NCBI RefSeq assembly: GCF_000001735.4
Contig: NC_003076.8
Span: 23,811,835 to 23,875,834, forward strand
Length of the DNA stretch: 64,000 bases
DNA from: Arabidopsis thaliana
Lineage: Eukaryota; Streptophyta; Magnoliopsida; Brassicales; Brassicaceae
Direction: 5' to 3'
The notes beneath the pieces are model-generated. The model searched no databases. It was not told where the DNA came from and worked only from the letters and a program-made list of their open reading frames with translations. Each line of letters opens with the position of its first letter. Position 1 is the first letter of the stretch. A program made the position numbers and the translations under genes. Below are positions 47,117-58,357 of this stretch, piece after piece.

Positions 47117-50100
47117 TTAGCTCATAGCATAAACAATTATGGGGCTTCTTACATTATGAGTGCCATCGGACCAAATTAGATTTGCCGACACAGGTTGTTT
47201 TGTTCCGATACTATCGCTTGAAACAGTGACCATGAAAGACTGCTTCTCATTCATCGACTTCATAGACAAAACACGCGGCGACACTTTGATGGAGAGTTTA
47301 GAGCCAGGAAACTTGACTACCTTTGCATTGTACGTAGATTTTTGCATACCAACGTTAGTGACAGTTCTCTGGAAAGTTATGTTGAACGGTTTTGTTCCCG
47401 ACACTTTAGCCGACATTGTTGGGTAGTTGAGGTTTCTTGGTAATGTCTTGGAAATTTCTTTCGTGCAAGTGCTGTTGTCTCCGGAGATGATTCTTAAGTG
47501 ATCACTCGTGTAGTTTAAACCACAGAGAAAGTTGATGTGGTCTGCTTTGGTCAATTCATAAACGAGTCCAGGATTAATAGCATCTATCGGGTCCACATGG
47601 CCAGATCCATATGCAAACTCAGTTGATACAAAGCCAGAACCAGAAGCATTCATTGGCCAAGCTACAAAATTAGGAGATCATCAATGGGTCTCTTGCGGCA
47701 CAAGTGAGTTTGTTTCTCTTGGTAATTTCAATCTAAGTTTTTCTTACCAGTTGTCATGATGGCTGATTGGATCATGGAAGGAGACCATTGAGGATGAAAA
47801 GTCTTGACATAGGCGGCCACGCCTGCAACGTGTGGACAAGCCATTGAAGTTCCAGACAGAACAGAGTATTTTACACGTCTAGTGTCAAACTCGCTTTCAG
47901 TCGGTGAACTGTCAGGTGAATAGGCAGCAAGGATCTCCACTCCTGGTGCTGTTATATCCGGCTGCAATATGAATCCACGATTTTCTCTCAGAGCTAAAAT
48001 CAAAAGAGACTAATAACAAGCACTAAGATACCTTCAGAATATCTGAAACGATGGAGCTTGGACCCCGAGAAGAGAAAGAGGCAACAAGAGGAGCTCTCTG
48101 ATTAGAGATCTCCTCACTTTTGAGAACAGTGGCTTTTGGATTTCTGCATATACAAACAGAGAAAAAACAATAAAGATGGATAATTTGAAGTATGCAGCAT
48201 ATAAAACATAAAGAAAATCATTACTTTGTGGAATTCATGTAAGAGACGAGAGACTTGTAGTCATCATTGGATAAGAAAGAGACAGGGAAAGAGCGAATAA
48301 AAGCGCGGTCTGGTTCAGGGTTCTTTACAATCGATCCAACAGCTCCCAATTTTTGAGCTTCTATTAAACCTTTCGTAGAATCACACAGCACAATCTTCCC
48401 TTTCACAAGTTTTCCATCCAGACACTTTGGCTCGCATAACCTGCAAAATAGCACAAAGTAGAAATGGAAAACAGTTGCCGCAATAAGCATAGTACTGTTT
48501 CTTGGAAAAGAAGTTACCTAGCCTTATCCACACTACATGTACTCAAAGCAGCAGATTTTCCGTAAACCAAAGGATAATTGGTTCCATTCATATCGTACGT
48601 ATTCACTGATCGTCCCTGTTTCATTAAAAAGAGAGAGAGCCAAATTGGTTAAAACGACAAAGATGCTAACGCCATGATGACAAAGATAAGACTCTTTCTT
48701 GATACGCACGATAAGGATCTTGCCGTCTCCAAGAACAACTTTAGCCATAAACGCACGATTCGTAACACTAGCCGCAACACTAAACACCCATGGTGCGGTA
48801 CTCGTGACAGTGCTGATTTTTGGTCCATTGTTACCGGCTGCGTTAACAGTTAGTACTCCTACAGCCATAGCGTGAAACGCTCCAATCGCAATCGGATCTT
48901 CCTCGAACGGTGGAATGTTATCAAGAACGATGGAGATAGATATGACATCCACACCGTCAGCGATTGCGTCGTCAAACGCAGACATCATTGCTTCTCCGTC
49001 GCATCCTTCATTGTCGCAGACTTTGTAAACGGCGATTCGAGCGGCTGGAACGCCACCTCTCGCGGTTCCATTTCCAAGTCCATAGAAGTTTGAGTTTGCG
49101 ACTGCGTTTCCGGCAGCGATTGACGCTGTGTGTGTGCCGTGTCCACTGTAGTCTCTCGCTGTTTGATTTGCTTTAGATTTGGCTGTGTAGTCTCTTGCCC
49201 CAATGACCTTGCTGCAAAATTAGAGAAATTGTTGTTACCCAAGATTAAAAGTACTCTTAAACTGTTGGACAAAATTCCCAAGTTAGGGTAAGAAGTGTAC
49301 TTACTTGTTGCAGGTGAAGTTTTTCCCGCCAGCACAAGTTCCCTTCCATTTCTTAGGAGGAGGGCCAAAGCCTTGGTCGGAAAAGCTGTCGGATTCGGGA
49401 TAGATTCCACTGTCGATGACCCCGATAATGGTATCACTCTCAATGCTACGGGTTCGCTTAGTTTTGATGCCTTCTTTGAGACCCATAAAGTTCCAAGACG
49501 ACGTCGTTTGCAGTTTCAGTTTTCTACTTGGGAACACAGACACAACTCTCTCCATTCCTAAGAAAAAACATTACATAACATTTAGTGATGTGGTGCACAA
49601 AAAAAGAAAAGAGATACGATTTTGCAAAATTTTGTGAATATATATCTAACACTGAAAAAGTTTTTCTTTTAAACTCCTTTAATTTTTCTTTCTACTATAA
49701 TTCTGTATTCTTTTAAAGATTTTTAACCAGCTAGAAAACTCGATATAATGTTACCGGCTAATCTTTTTCGTTCGGATTCTGTGAGTCGTGCTGCAAACCC
49801 GTTGAAACTCTTTTTGTAGCTTCTCACCAAGCGATTTTCGATCAAACTAGAATATTATTAAAACTTTTTAGAGTTATGATTTTAAACCATATATAAGATA
49901 TAATAAGAGGAAAAAATCATTTTTAATAAAACCTCTCTCCGGTGATTTCTTGAAGAATACTCATGTGATCGGACATTGGTGTGTACTCTTCTCGAGAAGG
50001 AAGTGATCCCAAGTACACGATATATACCTTCATGGATTTTCATCACCATCATTATTATCATGTATGATACATATGGATGGGCTCATAGTGAGAAACAAGA

Positions 50101-50253
50101 TGACCATGATAACAAATTACAATAATTGTTTCAAACAATATTTTATTGTAAAACCTGTTGATCTCCATGATCATCCTTGTCCGCGGAGACTGAACTCAGA
50201 GACAAGACGAGGAGGCTTGAGAAGAGGAAAATGAATGTGGTTCCTTTCGCCAT
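47117..50253 (-). CDS. Subtilisin-like serine protease, group 4 paralogue
   Basis: Ten exons (50253-50155, 50027-49933, 49846-49755, 49557-49305, 49211-48710, 48615-48518, 48440-48225, 48143-48032, 47961-47748, 47661-47117) total 2226 nt, giving 741 aa. Exon lengths 95, 92, 253, 98, 216 and 112 are identical to those of SBT4.12. The catalytic set is complete: Asp at about 144 ([11 protein letters not shown]), His at about 204 ([12 protein letters not shown]), Asn in AAGNNGP, Ser at about 528 ([12 protein letters not shown]). Distinctive features are a longer insert after GARDYT ([14 protein letters not shown]) and a shorter, divergent C-terminus ending PIIVYAMS. It has a signal peptide, I9-type propeptide, PA domain and Fn3-like domain as in its neighbours. 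I recall it as At5g59100. It is the most divergent of the four with respect to the Fn3-like domain. Confidence 0.9.
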
Positions 50254-50711
50254 GTCGAATAAATTAAATTAAATTCACTCTGATTTTGTTTCTTTATAAA
50301 TTTTGGGGGAAATGAAATATATATATATATATATATGAGATATGTCCTGGATTAAATATAGTCAATCAACCCCCTCTGATTGTGTAATCTAACAAAATCT
50401 ATTATTACTATATCTCAATAGAAAGTAAAATATCTTGCATTAATGTATTACCTATGGTTAATTAATGCTTATATATTAGATATAGATTCGATTTTTGGTA
50501 GAGTGAAAAAGATTTATTGCCAATTAACGGAGGTAATTTATCAGAGATTTTCAATGGGCAGATAGAATTATTCGTCGTAAATTCGGTTGTTAGTGATAAA
50601 ATTATTAACCGAGAGCTTTGTGTAAGTAAAATTATGATTATTCAACTTTCTATCTTTAGTATAGATAGATATTCAAAAAGGTTAAACTGTATGAAGATTA
50701 ATAATGATATC
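50254..50711. other. Short spacer with (AT)n run
   Basis: Promoter of the subtilase paralogue, including an (AT)n microsatellite at about 50317-50336 close to the start codon, and the 3' flank of the defensin-like gene. No other gene is seen. Confidence 0.55.
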
Positions 50712-51195
50712 TCATACTTGTCCAGGACAACACCAACATCCCTCGTCTCTGCATTCGCCTCGAGTAACCAATTTTCTTTTACAAAACACAGTGCAGCCTC
50801 TATCCCCTCCGCGTTCACACGGATTGAATTTGAAACCTTGGCAACTTTCCCCGATGTCAAAACTAGGACAACACCAACATCCCTCGTCTCTGCATTCGCC
50901 TCGAGTAAACAACTTTCTTGTACAAAACACAGTGCAGCCTCTATCCCCTCCGCGTTCACACGGATTGAATTTGAATTGTTTGCAAACTTCTCCGTTGTCA
51001 AAACCTATTTAATAATAATCAATATGTACATTAAGAAATATTATAGAAAAAAATATGTTTTTAAGTAAAGTGTGGACACTATAATAATAAGCCAATACCA
51101 GGACTGCTAGCGGATGTAGACTGGCAATGAACATAAGATATGATAAAGAGAAGAGTGAAAGTATACACGACTAATTTTTTTTTTGTGATAGCCAT
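50712..51195 (-). CDS. Secreted defensin-like (DEFL) protein with two tandem cysteine-rich domains
   Basis: Two exons, 51195-51099 and 51004-50712, total 390 nt, giving 129 aa. Exon 1 encodes a signal peptide (hydrophobic core [14 protein letters not shown]). Exon 2 encodes two copies of a 47-residue unit, each with eight cysteines spaced C-x7-C-x7-C-x3-C-x9-C-x4-C-x1-CC. The GEC and CWC parts match the GxC and CxC of the cysteine-stabilised alpha-beta fold. This one-exon-signal, one-exon-domain structure is standard for plant DEFL genes. Products are secreted small proteins with roles in defence or signalling, and the role here is unknown. The two units are nearly identical at DNA level (141-bp period), so the second arose recently. 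It sits inside the subtilase cluster on the same strand. I recall the locus as At5g59105. Confidence 0.85.
50724..50988. repeat. 141-bp tandem repeat inside the DEFL coding exon
   Basis: The block beginning AGGACAACACCAACATCCCT at 50724 recurs at 50865. About 120 bp of each unit is nearly identical, differing at a few positions near CAATTTTCTTTTAC versus CAACTTTCTTGTAC. Confidence 0.85.
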
Positions 51196-51695
51196 TTTAT
51201 GATAGACTTGGACCTTTGTTTTTTACACTTAGGATAAGTATATATATATATAGATAAAGTGTGATTTTGTGGTCAAAGATATATGAAAAGGAAAAAATCT
51301 TCCAATTTCTTTTCTTAGATTTATAGTAAAAAAACTAAACAAAGAAAAGGTTTTCTTACCTAACATTAATTAGTGATTTTTTAAAAACTTCAATTTGCGA
51401 TAGGTTTTACAGAGTATAATGGTTGTAACGTGTTGAAATTCTATTAAAACAAAAAAATACTTTGTTTAAAAGAATTAGTTCATACGCCATATGTTGCACA
51501 CAAAATATTGTTTTGTGAAAAAGAATGTCATTTCAAGAATATTGGTCGTCAAACAACCACTTTAATTGCTTTTGATACTTTTCAGTGAGTATTTGGTGAA
51601 CTTAACAAGAAACAAAGCAAAGGACAATATCAAAGATATTGAATATTACAATGTTTGATGATGACGGTAAACAGATATAAACTGAAGTGCCCTTA
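51196..51695. other. DEFL promoter and 3' flank of the short subtilase derivative
   Basis: A TATATATATATA stretch (51239-51251) lies about 45 bp upstream of the DEFL start. The rest is AT-rich with no further gene. Confidence 0.5.
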
Positions 51696-52214
51696 TCAAT
51701 AGGCACCATCAATATAAATAACAATAGGGCTTCTCACATTATGTGTGCCATCAGACCATATTAGATTTGCAGATGAAGGCAGTTTTGGATCGCTATCGCT
51801 ACCTGTGACAGTCACCGTGAAAGACTTCTTTTCACTCACCGTCTTAAAAGACAGAACACTAGGTGTGACCTTGACGTTGAGCTTTGATCCTTGATTTAAG
51901 ACCACCTTTGATTTGTATGTTGAGTTGGGCGTTCCAACATTAGTGACAGTTCTGTTGAAAGTCACTGTGAGTGAGCTTTCAGATCTTCGCAATTGAGCTG
52001 ACATTGAAGGATAGTTGAGGTTTCTTGGTAAGGTTTTGTTTTCTTTAGTGCAAGTAATTGTTTCACCAGCTATGAGTGCAAGGGTATCCGCAGTGTAATT
52101 CAAGCCGCAGAGAAAAGCAATGTGATCTGCTTTGTCCATTTCATAGACGAGTCCAGGATTTGTCGCAGCTATTGGATCGACATGACCAGCTCCATAAGTT
52201 GCTCGTTTACCCAT
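51696..52214 (-). CDS. Truncated subtilase: start codon fused in frame to the Fn3-like C-terminal domain
   Basis: A single open frame encodes 172 aa: [14 protein letters not shown], then a full last-exon sequence ([22 protein letters not shown], here NPGLVYEM and [10 protein letters not shown]), [45 protein letters not shown] and a divergent IYIDGAY end. It lacks signal peptide, propeptide and all catalytic residues, so it cannot be a protease. The first four codons resemble the start of the neighbour at 61857 (MAKRGA), and the upstream 100 bp match subtilase promoter and 5' UTR DNA. The simplest origin is one deletion from exon 1 to the middle of exon 10 that kept the frame. I recall the locus as At5g59110. 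Whether a protein is made is not known to me. It may be a pseudogene. Confidence 0.8.
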   Translation of the reverse strand: MGKRATYGAGHVDPIAATNPGLVYEMDKADHIAFLCGLNYTADTLALIAGETITCTKENKTLPRNLNYPSMSAQLRRSESSLTVTFNRTVTNVGTPNSTYKSKVVLNQGSKLNVKVTPSVLSFKTVSEKKSFTVTVTGSDSDPKLPSSANLIWSDGTHNVRSPIVIYIDGAY

Positions 52215-52318
52215 TTCTCTACAAAATATCTAAAGTTAATTCTCTAATTTCTATGGAGATCAACATGAAGGATATATATATATATATAGAAATAGATCAT
52301 GTATGCACCCTGTAAAAG
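52215..52318 (-). promoter_or_regulatory. Retained subtilase promoter and 5' UTR upstream of the truncated gene
   Basis: Read on the minus strand, GGTGCATACATGATCT precedes a TATATA run, as GGTGCATGTATGATCTC does upstream of SBT4.12 and SBT4.13. Next comes TTGATCTCCATAGAAATTA, which closely matches TTGATCCCCACAGAAATTA before the ATG of the gene at 61857. Confidence 0.7.
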
Positions 52319-53062
52319 TTCTTCTAATTCTATTTTTTCTTTAGAAAGTTAATTACAATTCATTATAAAGTTATAATACAAGATATTATAATCTAATGAT
52401 ATCATTAACTAAAATTAAAGTTAAGTTGACCAAAAAAATAATAATAATAATTAAAATAAAAAGTTAAAAACTAGTACTACAATTCATTAATCTAATGATA
52501 TCCTTGTATTTGTACAAGTTTAGAGAAACATATTTACTTTTTTCTTTCTTGGAAAACTTTTACTTGGAAAAAATATTTACTTGGCCAAAAAGAATAACCT
52601 CATACTGGCTTTCCCCCTTCATTGATATTTTGCACTCACTTTTGAGAAAATCTAACTATATTTTTCAAAAAGAAAAATAAAAGTTTACAGAAAATCTTGT
52701 AAAACATAAATAATAATCAATTTCTTAACACTTATCAAATCCAGATTCGCTTTAAAAAATGTTTAGTATCTTGTGAACCCTGCAATGGACTTTGATCTCA
52801 AGATGCGATTATGATTTTCCTGTATTCAGGTTATAGAAAAAATTATTTCAATATTATTGCTGGCAGAAACCTTTGCATTTGAACAAAATATGATTAAAAA
52901 AACAAAGCATCTCGATTATCCAATTAGCGTATCTCAAGACATCAACGTACATAGAGGAAGCCGAGACATCACAGAGCAATAAGATAACTAAAACATAGAA
53001 TGAAGAAACATTACAACAATAAAAAATTATTTATGACGATGGTGTGAATTGATGATGACTCT
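52319..53062. other. AT-rich spacer with a partial short duplication
   Basis: TACAATTCATTA and TAATCTAATGATATC occur near 52353-52402 and, adjacent to each other, near 52479-52501. AAAGTTAA flanks an A-rich GACC-containing insert at 52417-52467. No gene is recognised. Near 52980-53062 is the 3' UTR of SBT4.13. Confidence 0.5.
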
Positions 53063-56000
53063 TCAGTAATCACTAGTATAAACAACAATGGGACTTCTCA
53101 CGTTATGGGTACCGTCAGACCAGATCAGATTTGCAGACGAAGGCACTTCAGAGTCGAGATTGCTGCCGGTAACAGTAACCGTAAAAGATTGCTTCTCGTT
53201 CACAGTCTTAAAAGACAGAACACTAGGTGTGATCTTAACGTCGAGCTTAGATCCGTGACCCGCCACTACCTTTGATGTGTATGTAGAGTTTGGCGTGCCA
53301 ACATTAGTCAAGGTTCTGTTGAACGTTACAGTGAAGGTGGTACCAGATCCTGACAATTTGGCAGACATTGAAGGATAGTTGAGGTTTCTTGGTAGGATTT
53401 TTTTTGCTTCGGAGCAAGTGACGGTTTCACCAGAGATGACTTTCAGGACTTGCGAAGTGTAGTTCATGCCGCAGAGAAAGGCGATGTGGTCTGATTTGTC
53501 TAATTCATAGACAAGTCCAGGATTTGAAGCGGCTATCGGGTCGACATGTCCAGATCCATAAGCAAACTCTGTCGATGCGATGCCAGTTCCAGTAGCATTA
53601 ACAGGCCAAGCTGCAAATATTGGTTAAGAAACCAAATAAGAACAGAGCGACAAAGGTTACTTGTGGGACAAGAAAGTAAATATTGGATATATTTTTTCGC
53701 TTACCGGTTGTCATGATGGCAGATTGAATCATGGAAGGAGACCATTTAGGGTTGAACGTTTTGACATAAGCAGCCACTCCTGCAACGTGCGGACAAGACA
53801 TTGAAGTTCCGGAAAGAACAGAGTACTTCACATGTCTGGTGTCATCTTGAGACGGTTCACCAGCAGGTGAATATGCAGCAAGAATCTCCACTCCCGGTGC
53901 TGTTATATCTGGCTGCAATTCATCCACCACTGTCTCTCAGACCAAATAAATTATAAACAGAATCAATATGAAAATTGTTTTGTATAATTACCTTGAGAAT
54001 ATCAACCGCAATGGTGTTTGGACCGCGAGAAGAGAAGGAAGCAATAACAGGAGATGTCCGATTAAAGATTGCTTCAGTTTTTAGAACAATCGCTTGTGGA
54101 GAGCTGAGAAGACAAACACAAATCTATTTCAGAATAAAGATGGATAAATCTAAAGCTGATGTATAAAGCATAGAGAAGATGATTGTTAATTTACTCAGTG
54201 GACTCAAGGTAAGAGACAAGAGACTCAAAGTCTTCTGTTAGTAAACCAGCGGCAGGTAAAGGGTGAATGAAGGCTACGTCTGGTTTAGGGGTTCTATAAA
54301 TGAGTCCAACAGCTCCAACTGATTCAACTATCTTCAAACCACCCGGACCACCACACACTAAGATCTTTCCCTTCACACGGGATTTGTCTACACACGATAG
54401 CTCACAAAGCCTGAAGAATAATTGATCTCATTACATTAGAAATTTGATTTTTAAAAAAAACAATCTAGGTCACCGTTAAAATTAAGATTTTATTTGGTAG
54501 GGAGGAAGTTACCCTGCGGATTCTGCGTCGCAAGCAGAGGAAGCGGCAGATTTTCCGTACACTAGAGGGTAATCCTTTCCTTTCATTTCGTAAGCATTCA
54601 CTGACTTCCCCTGTTATGGAAAAGGAACAGAGGATTCATTGGTAACTAAAGAGAGAAAGATTACTATATGACAGAAATGGGAGTGTTACTTGATACTTAC
54701 GACAAGTGTCTTGCCATTTCCGAGAACAACTTTGGTGACAAACCCACGGTTAGTGGTACTGGCTGCAACAGTTAAGATCCACGGCGCTACGCCCGATACT
54801 GAGATTGGTTTTGGACCGCTGTTACCGGCGGAATTCACAGTGAGAACCCCTTTGGCCATAGCGTGAAAAGCCCCGATCGCAATCGGGTCATTTTGGAACA
54901 TGGACGCAGTTTTATCTCCGATAGAGATGGTGATGAGGTCTACTCCATCAGCAATCGCGTCATCGAATGCAGACAGTAGAGCTTCCGAACTACACCCTGT
55001 CGGGGTGCAGACTTTGTAAGCGGCTACTCTAGAGGCTGGAACACCACCTCTTACGGTTCCATTGCCGATTCCAAAGAAGCTTGCGTCCACAACTGCGTTT
55101 CCAGCCGCCGTGGACGCAGTGTGTGTACCGTGTCCGTCCATGTCCCTAGTACCTTCGCTTGTGTAGTCTCTTGCCCCAATCAACTTGCTGAAATATTATT
55201 ATAAACAGATCAACAACATTAGCTTTCCTTTTTCACAACTTATGTTAACCTCGACCAACAGTACTACTCTTTTTTTATCAGAATAAAAAACAACAATTTT
55301 TTTTTTTTTTGGTAGAAAACAATATTAATCTTTAAATTAAGTTAAAGAGTAATTACTTGTTGCATGTGAAGTTTTTGCCGCCGGAACAAACACCTTTCCA
55401 TTTCTGAGGAGGAGGACCAAAGCCTTTGTCCGAAAAGCTCTGAGATTCCGGCGTGATCCCACTGTCGATAACTCCAATAATTGTATCACTTTCGACGGTA
55501 GGGTTCCTCTTCGTCTTTATTCCTTCCTTTAACCCCATGAAGTCCCAAGACGTCGTCGTTTGAAGTTGTAACTTCTTGTTTGGGAATACAGAAACAACTC
55601 CCACCATTTCTAAGAATACACAAAAGAGTTTAATTGTTTAACATTTAGAATTAATTTCAACATAAGTATGTCTCGATCGAAGAACACTCACTGGCAACTC
55701 TTTCTCGTTCCGACTCAGTGAGCCTGGCCGCAAAACCGTTGAAACTCCTCTTGTAACTTCTCACCAGACGACCTTCGATCGAACTAGAAAATATATATCA
55801 CGTATTAAAATCTTCGTAACGGTATTTAAATTTAATTATAACTAAAACCATAATTAGAGAGATGAATTAATCAAAACACACCTTTCTCCGGTGACCTCTT
55901 GAAGAATATTCATGTGGTCGGACGTTGGTGTGTAGTCCGCTCGGGACGAAAGTGAGCCCATGTAGACTATATACACCTTCATGGATCAGATATCATAATC

Positions 56001-56186
56001 AAGATCACCATGTATATATAACGGATGATCACATGGAGAAGCAACAGTTCATCATAATAAATTAATAATGATATGAATCATCGACAATTTTTATACCTGT
56101 TTATCATCTGTGACAGCTGAAACTGAACTCAAGAACAAAACAAGTAGACATGAGAGGAGGCTAGAGGAAGCTGCTAGCGTCGCCAT
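53063..56186 (-). CDS. SBT4.13: Subtilisin-like serine protease, group 4
   Basis: Ten exons (56186-56097, 55976-55882, 55783-55692, 55609-55357, 55187-54701, 54610-54513, 54410-54195, 54103-53992, 53912-53705, 53610-53063) total 2199 nt, giving 732 aa. All but the first and last exons have the same length as in SBT4.12, and it is the closest paralogue of SBT4.12 in protein, 5' flank and 3' flank. The triad is intact: Asp at about 141 ([11 protein letters not shown]), His at about 196 ([10 protein letters not shown]), Asn in SAGNSGP, Ser at about 518 ([12 protein letters not shown]). It has a signal peptide, propeptide ([12 protein letters not shown]), PA domain and Fn3-like domain, and ends [10 protein letters not shown]. 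It is an extracellular endopeptidase by family. Specific substrates are not evident from sequence. The symbol is from memory. Confidence 0.93.
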
Positions 56187-58357
56187 TTGCTTGAAAGAAA
56201 ATTACTGTAATGTTTAGTGTCTATTATGATGAACATGAAAAGATCTTTATATAGGAGAGATCATACATGCACCGTGTCAAAAGAAAAAAGAAAAAAATCT
56301 AATGCAACTCCTCGGATTTTGTCTTTAATTGATACTTTAAATTGTTATAAATAAGATCAAATTAGATCTTACTCTAATTTTAATAAAATCTGTATCAATT
56401 AAATGATAACACTCTTTACAGTTTTAGGAATCATATCTATCTAGGGATCTATTTACTCACAGTTAATATGAACTCAATTAAAGAAAAAGCAAACTTTTGG
56501 ATTAGTTTCCGATTTTTTTAGTTAATAATAAAGAAGGAAGAAAATCACAAATTATACAATTGAATTGTGTTCTTTGACGTACAATTGAATTATTTTTCTT
56601 GTTGAATATACTAAATATTGAATAAGAAGGAAAGAAAACGAATAGGTGACTATTTATTATTTGCCACGTAGTACAATTATATTAGAAGTTAATTTATTAG
56701 CAGTTTAATTAGCTGATTTGGTGAATGGACGTTACACATCGTTCACATGAAAGTTGTATAACCAGTCAATGTATTTAGCCTTTCTTTAAGGACTAATAAC
56801 GATTGCTATTACTAGGTCTATCCAGTTAATGTATTTAGTACCTTGTTTAAAGAATAATAGTGAACCAATAAATGATTACTTGGGTTGTGGACAATTAATT
56901 ATAAATAAATTATCTTATTTCAGTTACGTTTTATTTAATTTGTTGACATTATTTTCCATAATATTACGTTTCATGCCACCACAATAACTTTGCCAGTTTC
57001 GACTCCGTTTAGTATTCTACCAAATAAGATATATTGTTTGATATCTTGCACTTTTTATTAACAAGTGTATGTGTTAAATTCCTCACAAATTGCAGTTGTA
57101 TGAGCTATAATGTCTAACTCTTTGATTATACATTAAGGATATTAATATTTTATAAAATTGTAGGATATTAAGAATATTATATAATTAGTGTTTAAACTTT
57201 CATGCTACTACAAAATAATATCAATATTAAGATATTTTAAATATAGTTCCATACATATATATATTTCATAAGAGTATAATATAGGAATATTTGGAGTATA
57301 GAAATAAATCATACGTACATATATTCTAGAGTACTGTTAACTGATTATAAATTTATTGGAATTAAATATGTTTAAAGATTCTCAATAGCAAAAGAAAGGA
57401 AGAAGATAGTGATAGACGTTCATTGTTTGGGTAATTTTTTCGTTTTCGAGAACTAACGAACCATGTGATATGTGTAAGCACTAAGCAGAGTCGTGCGTGC
57501 CCACCTTTATAAACAAGAAACATTCGTCTACGGCACAGTTTTTTTTTTTTTTTTTTGTGATGTCTTATTTTGAAATTGATATATTAAAGTAAAGTGGTGA
57601 ACATCTCACAGTTTGACACTTATACCATATACCTAACTTCTATGGAAAATTTAAAAAAAAATGTAGAGCGTTATATGAATATTTTTTTAAAATAAAAAAT
57701 GTTCTATGAATATAAGAAATAGACCAAATTTTCAATTCTTTGGGATTCCAAAGTTCTAGAAGCCTAGAACCTTGTGTGTACGCATGATAGGCAGAAGATT
57801 TTCCCCCGAAAGCTCTTTACCTTAACATGTCCTAAAATGCTCATCTCCTATCAGTAGACTTTCCAAACAGCATTTTGATTGTTTGTTAGTTTCGGGCCTT
57901 CTGGCGTAAGATCGTATACTCCACTAGAATCCGTTCGTCCTTAAGAAAAAGGCGAGAAACTTAACTATAACAAAGATCATGAAAATTAACAAAGAGTTAT
58001 ATACATATATATCAAATGTATGTATAATTATTCATTAAGGTTATATATAGATATATGTATTTCTATACCATTAGTTAATTATGTAGGTCTTCATATTTTC
58101 AAAGTTGACTAATTTATTTTTAAATTTTTGGTCGAGAGAAGTTGACGAAACTATAACTGTAATGTTTCCTTCTCCATAATATTACATTGTTTACTTTTTT
58201 TTTCAGTTCGTGACATGTGTTATGTTGAATACAATAAGAGGAACATGTCCAATGAGATAACACAACAGTTGAATCATCTTATTCAATGTCCTTAGACATC
58301 AACAAACATTCATACTATAACCAAAATTGAATAATTTATAACATCAACAATAATGGT
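56187..58357. other. SBT4.13 promoter and AT-rich spacer
   Basis: A TATA-type box lies at about 56246-56253 and AGATCATACATGCACCGTGT at 56259-56278, as in SBT4.12. A block at 56684-56734 matches 44851-44956. A run of about 18 T lies at 57540-57557. No gene is recognised in the remainder. Confidence 0.55.

Noticed and set aside
50704-51012. Plus-strand frames with repeated [13 protein letters not shown] opposite the DEFL gene
   Set aside because: The repetition comes from the duplicated cysteine-rich units on the minus strand, which have a signal peptide exon and eight-cysteine spacing.
55284-55326. T run followed by GGTAG between AAAACAA-like repeats in an SBT4.13 intron
   Set aside because: The signature is similar, but the flanking repeat is only about 7 bp and A-rich, too weak to distinguish from chance.
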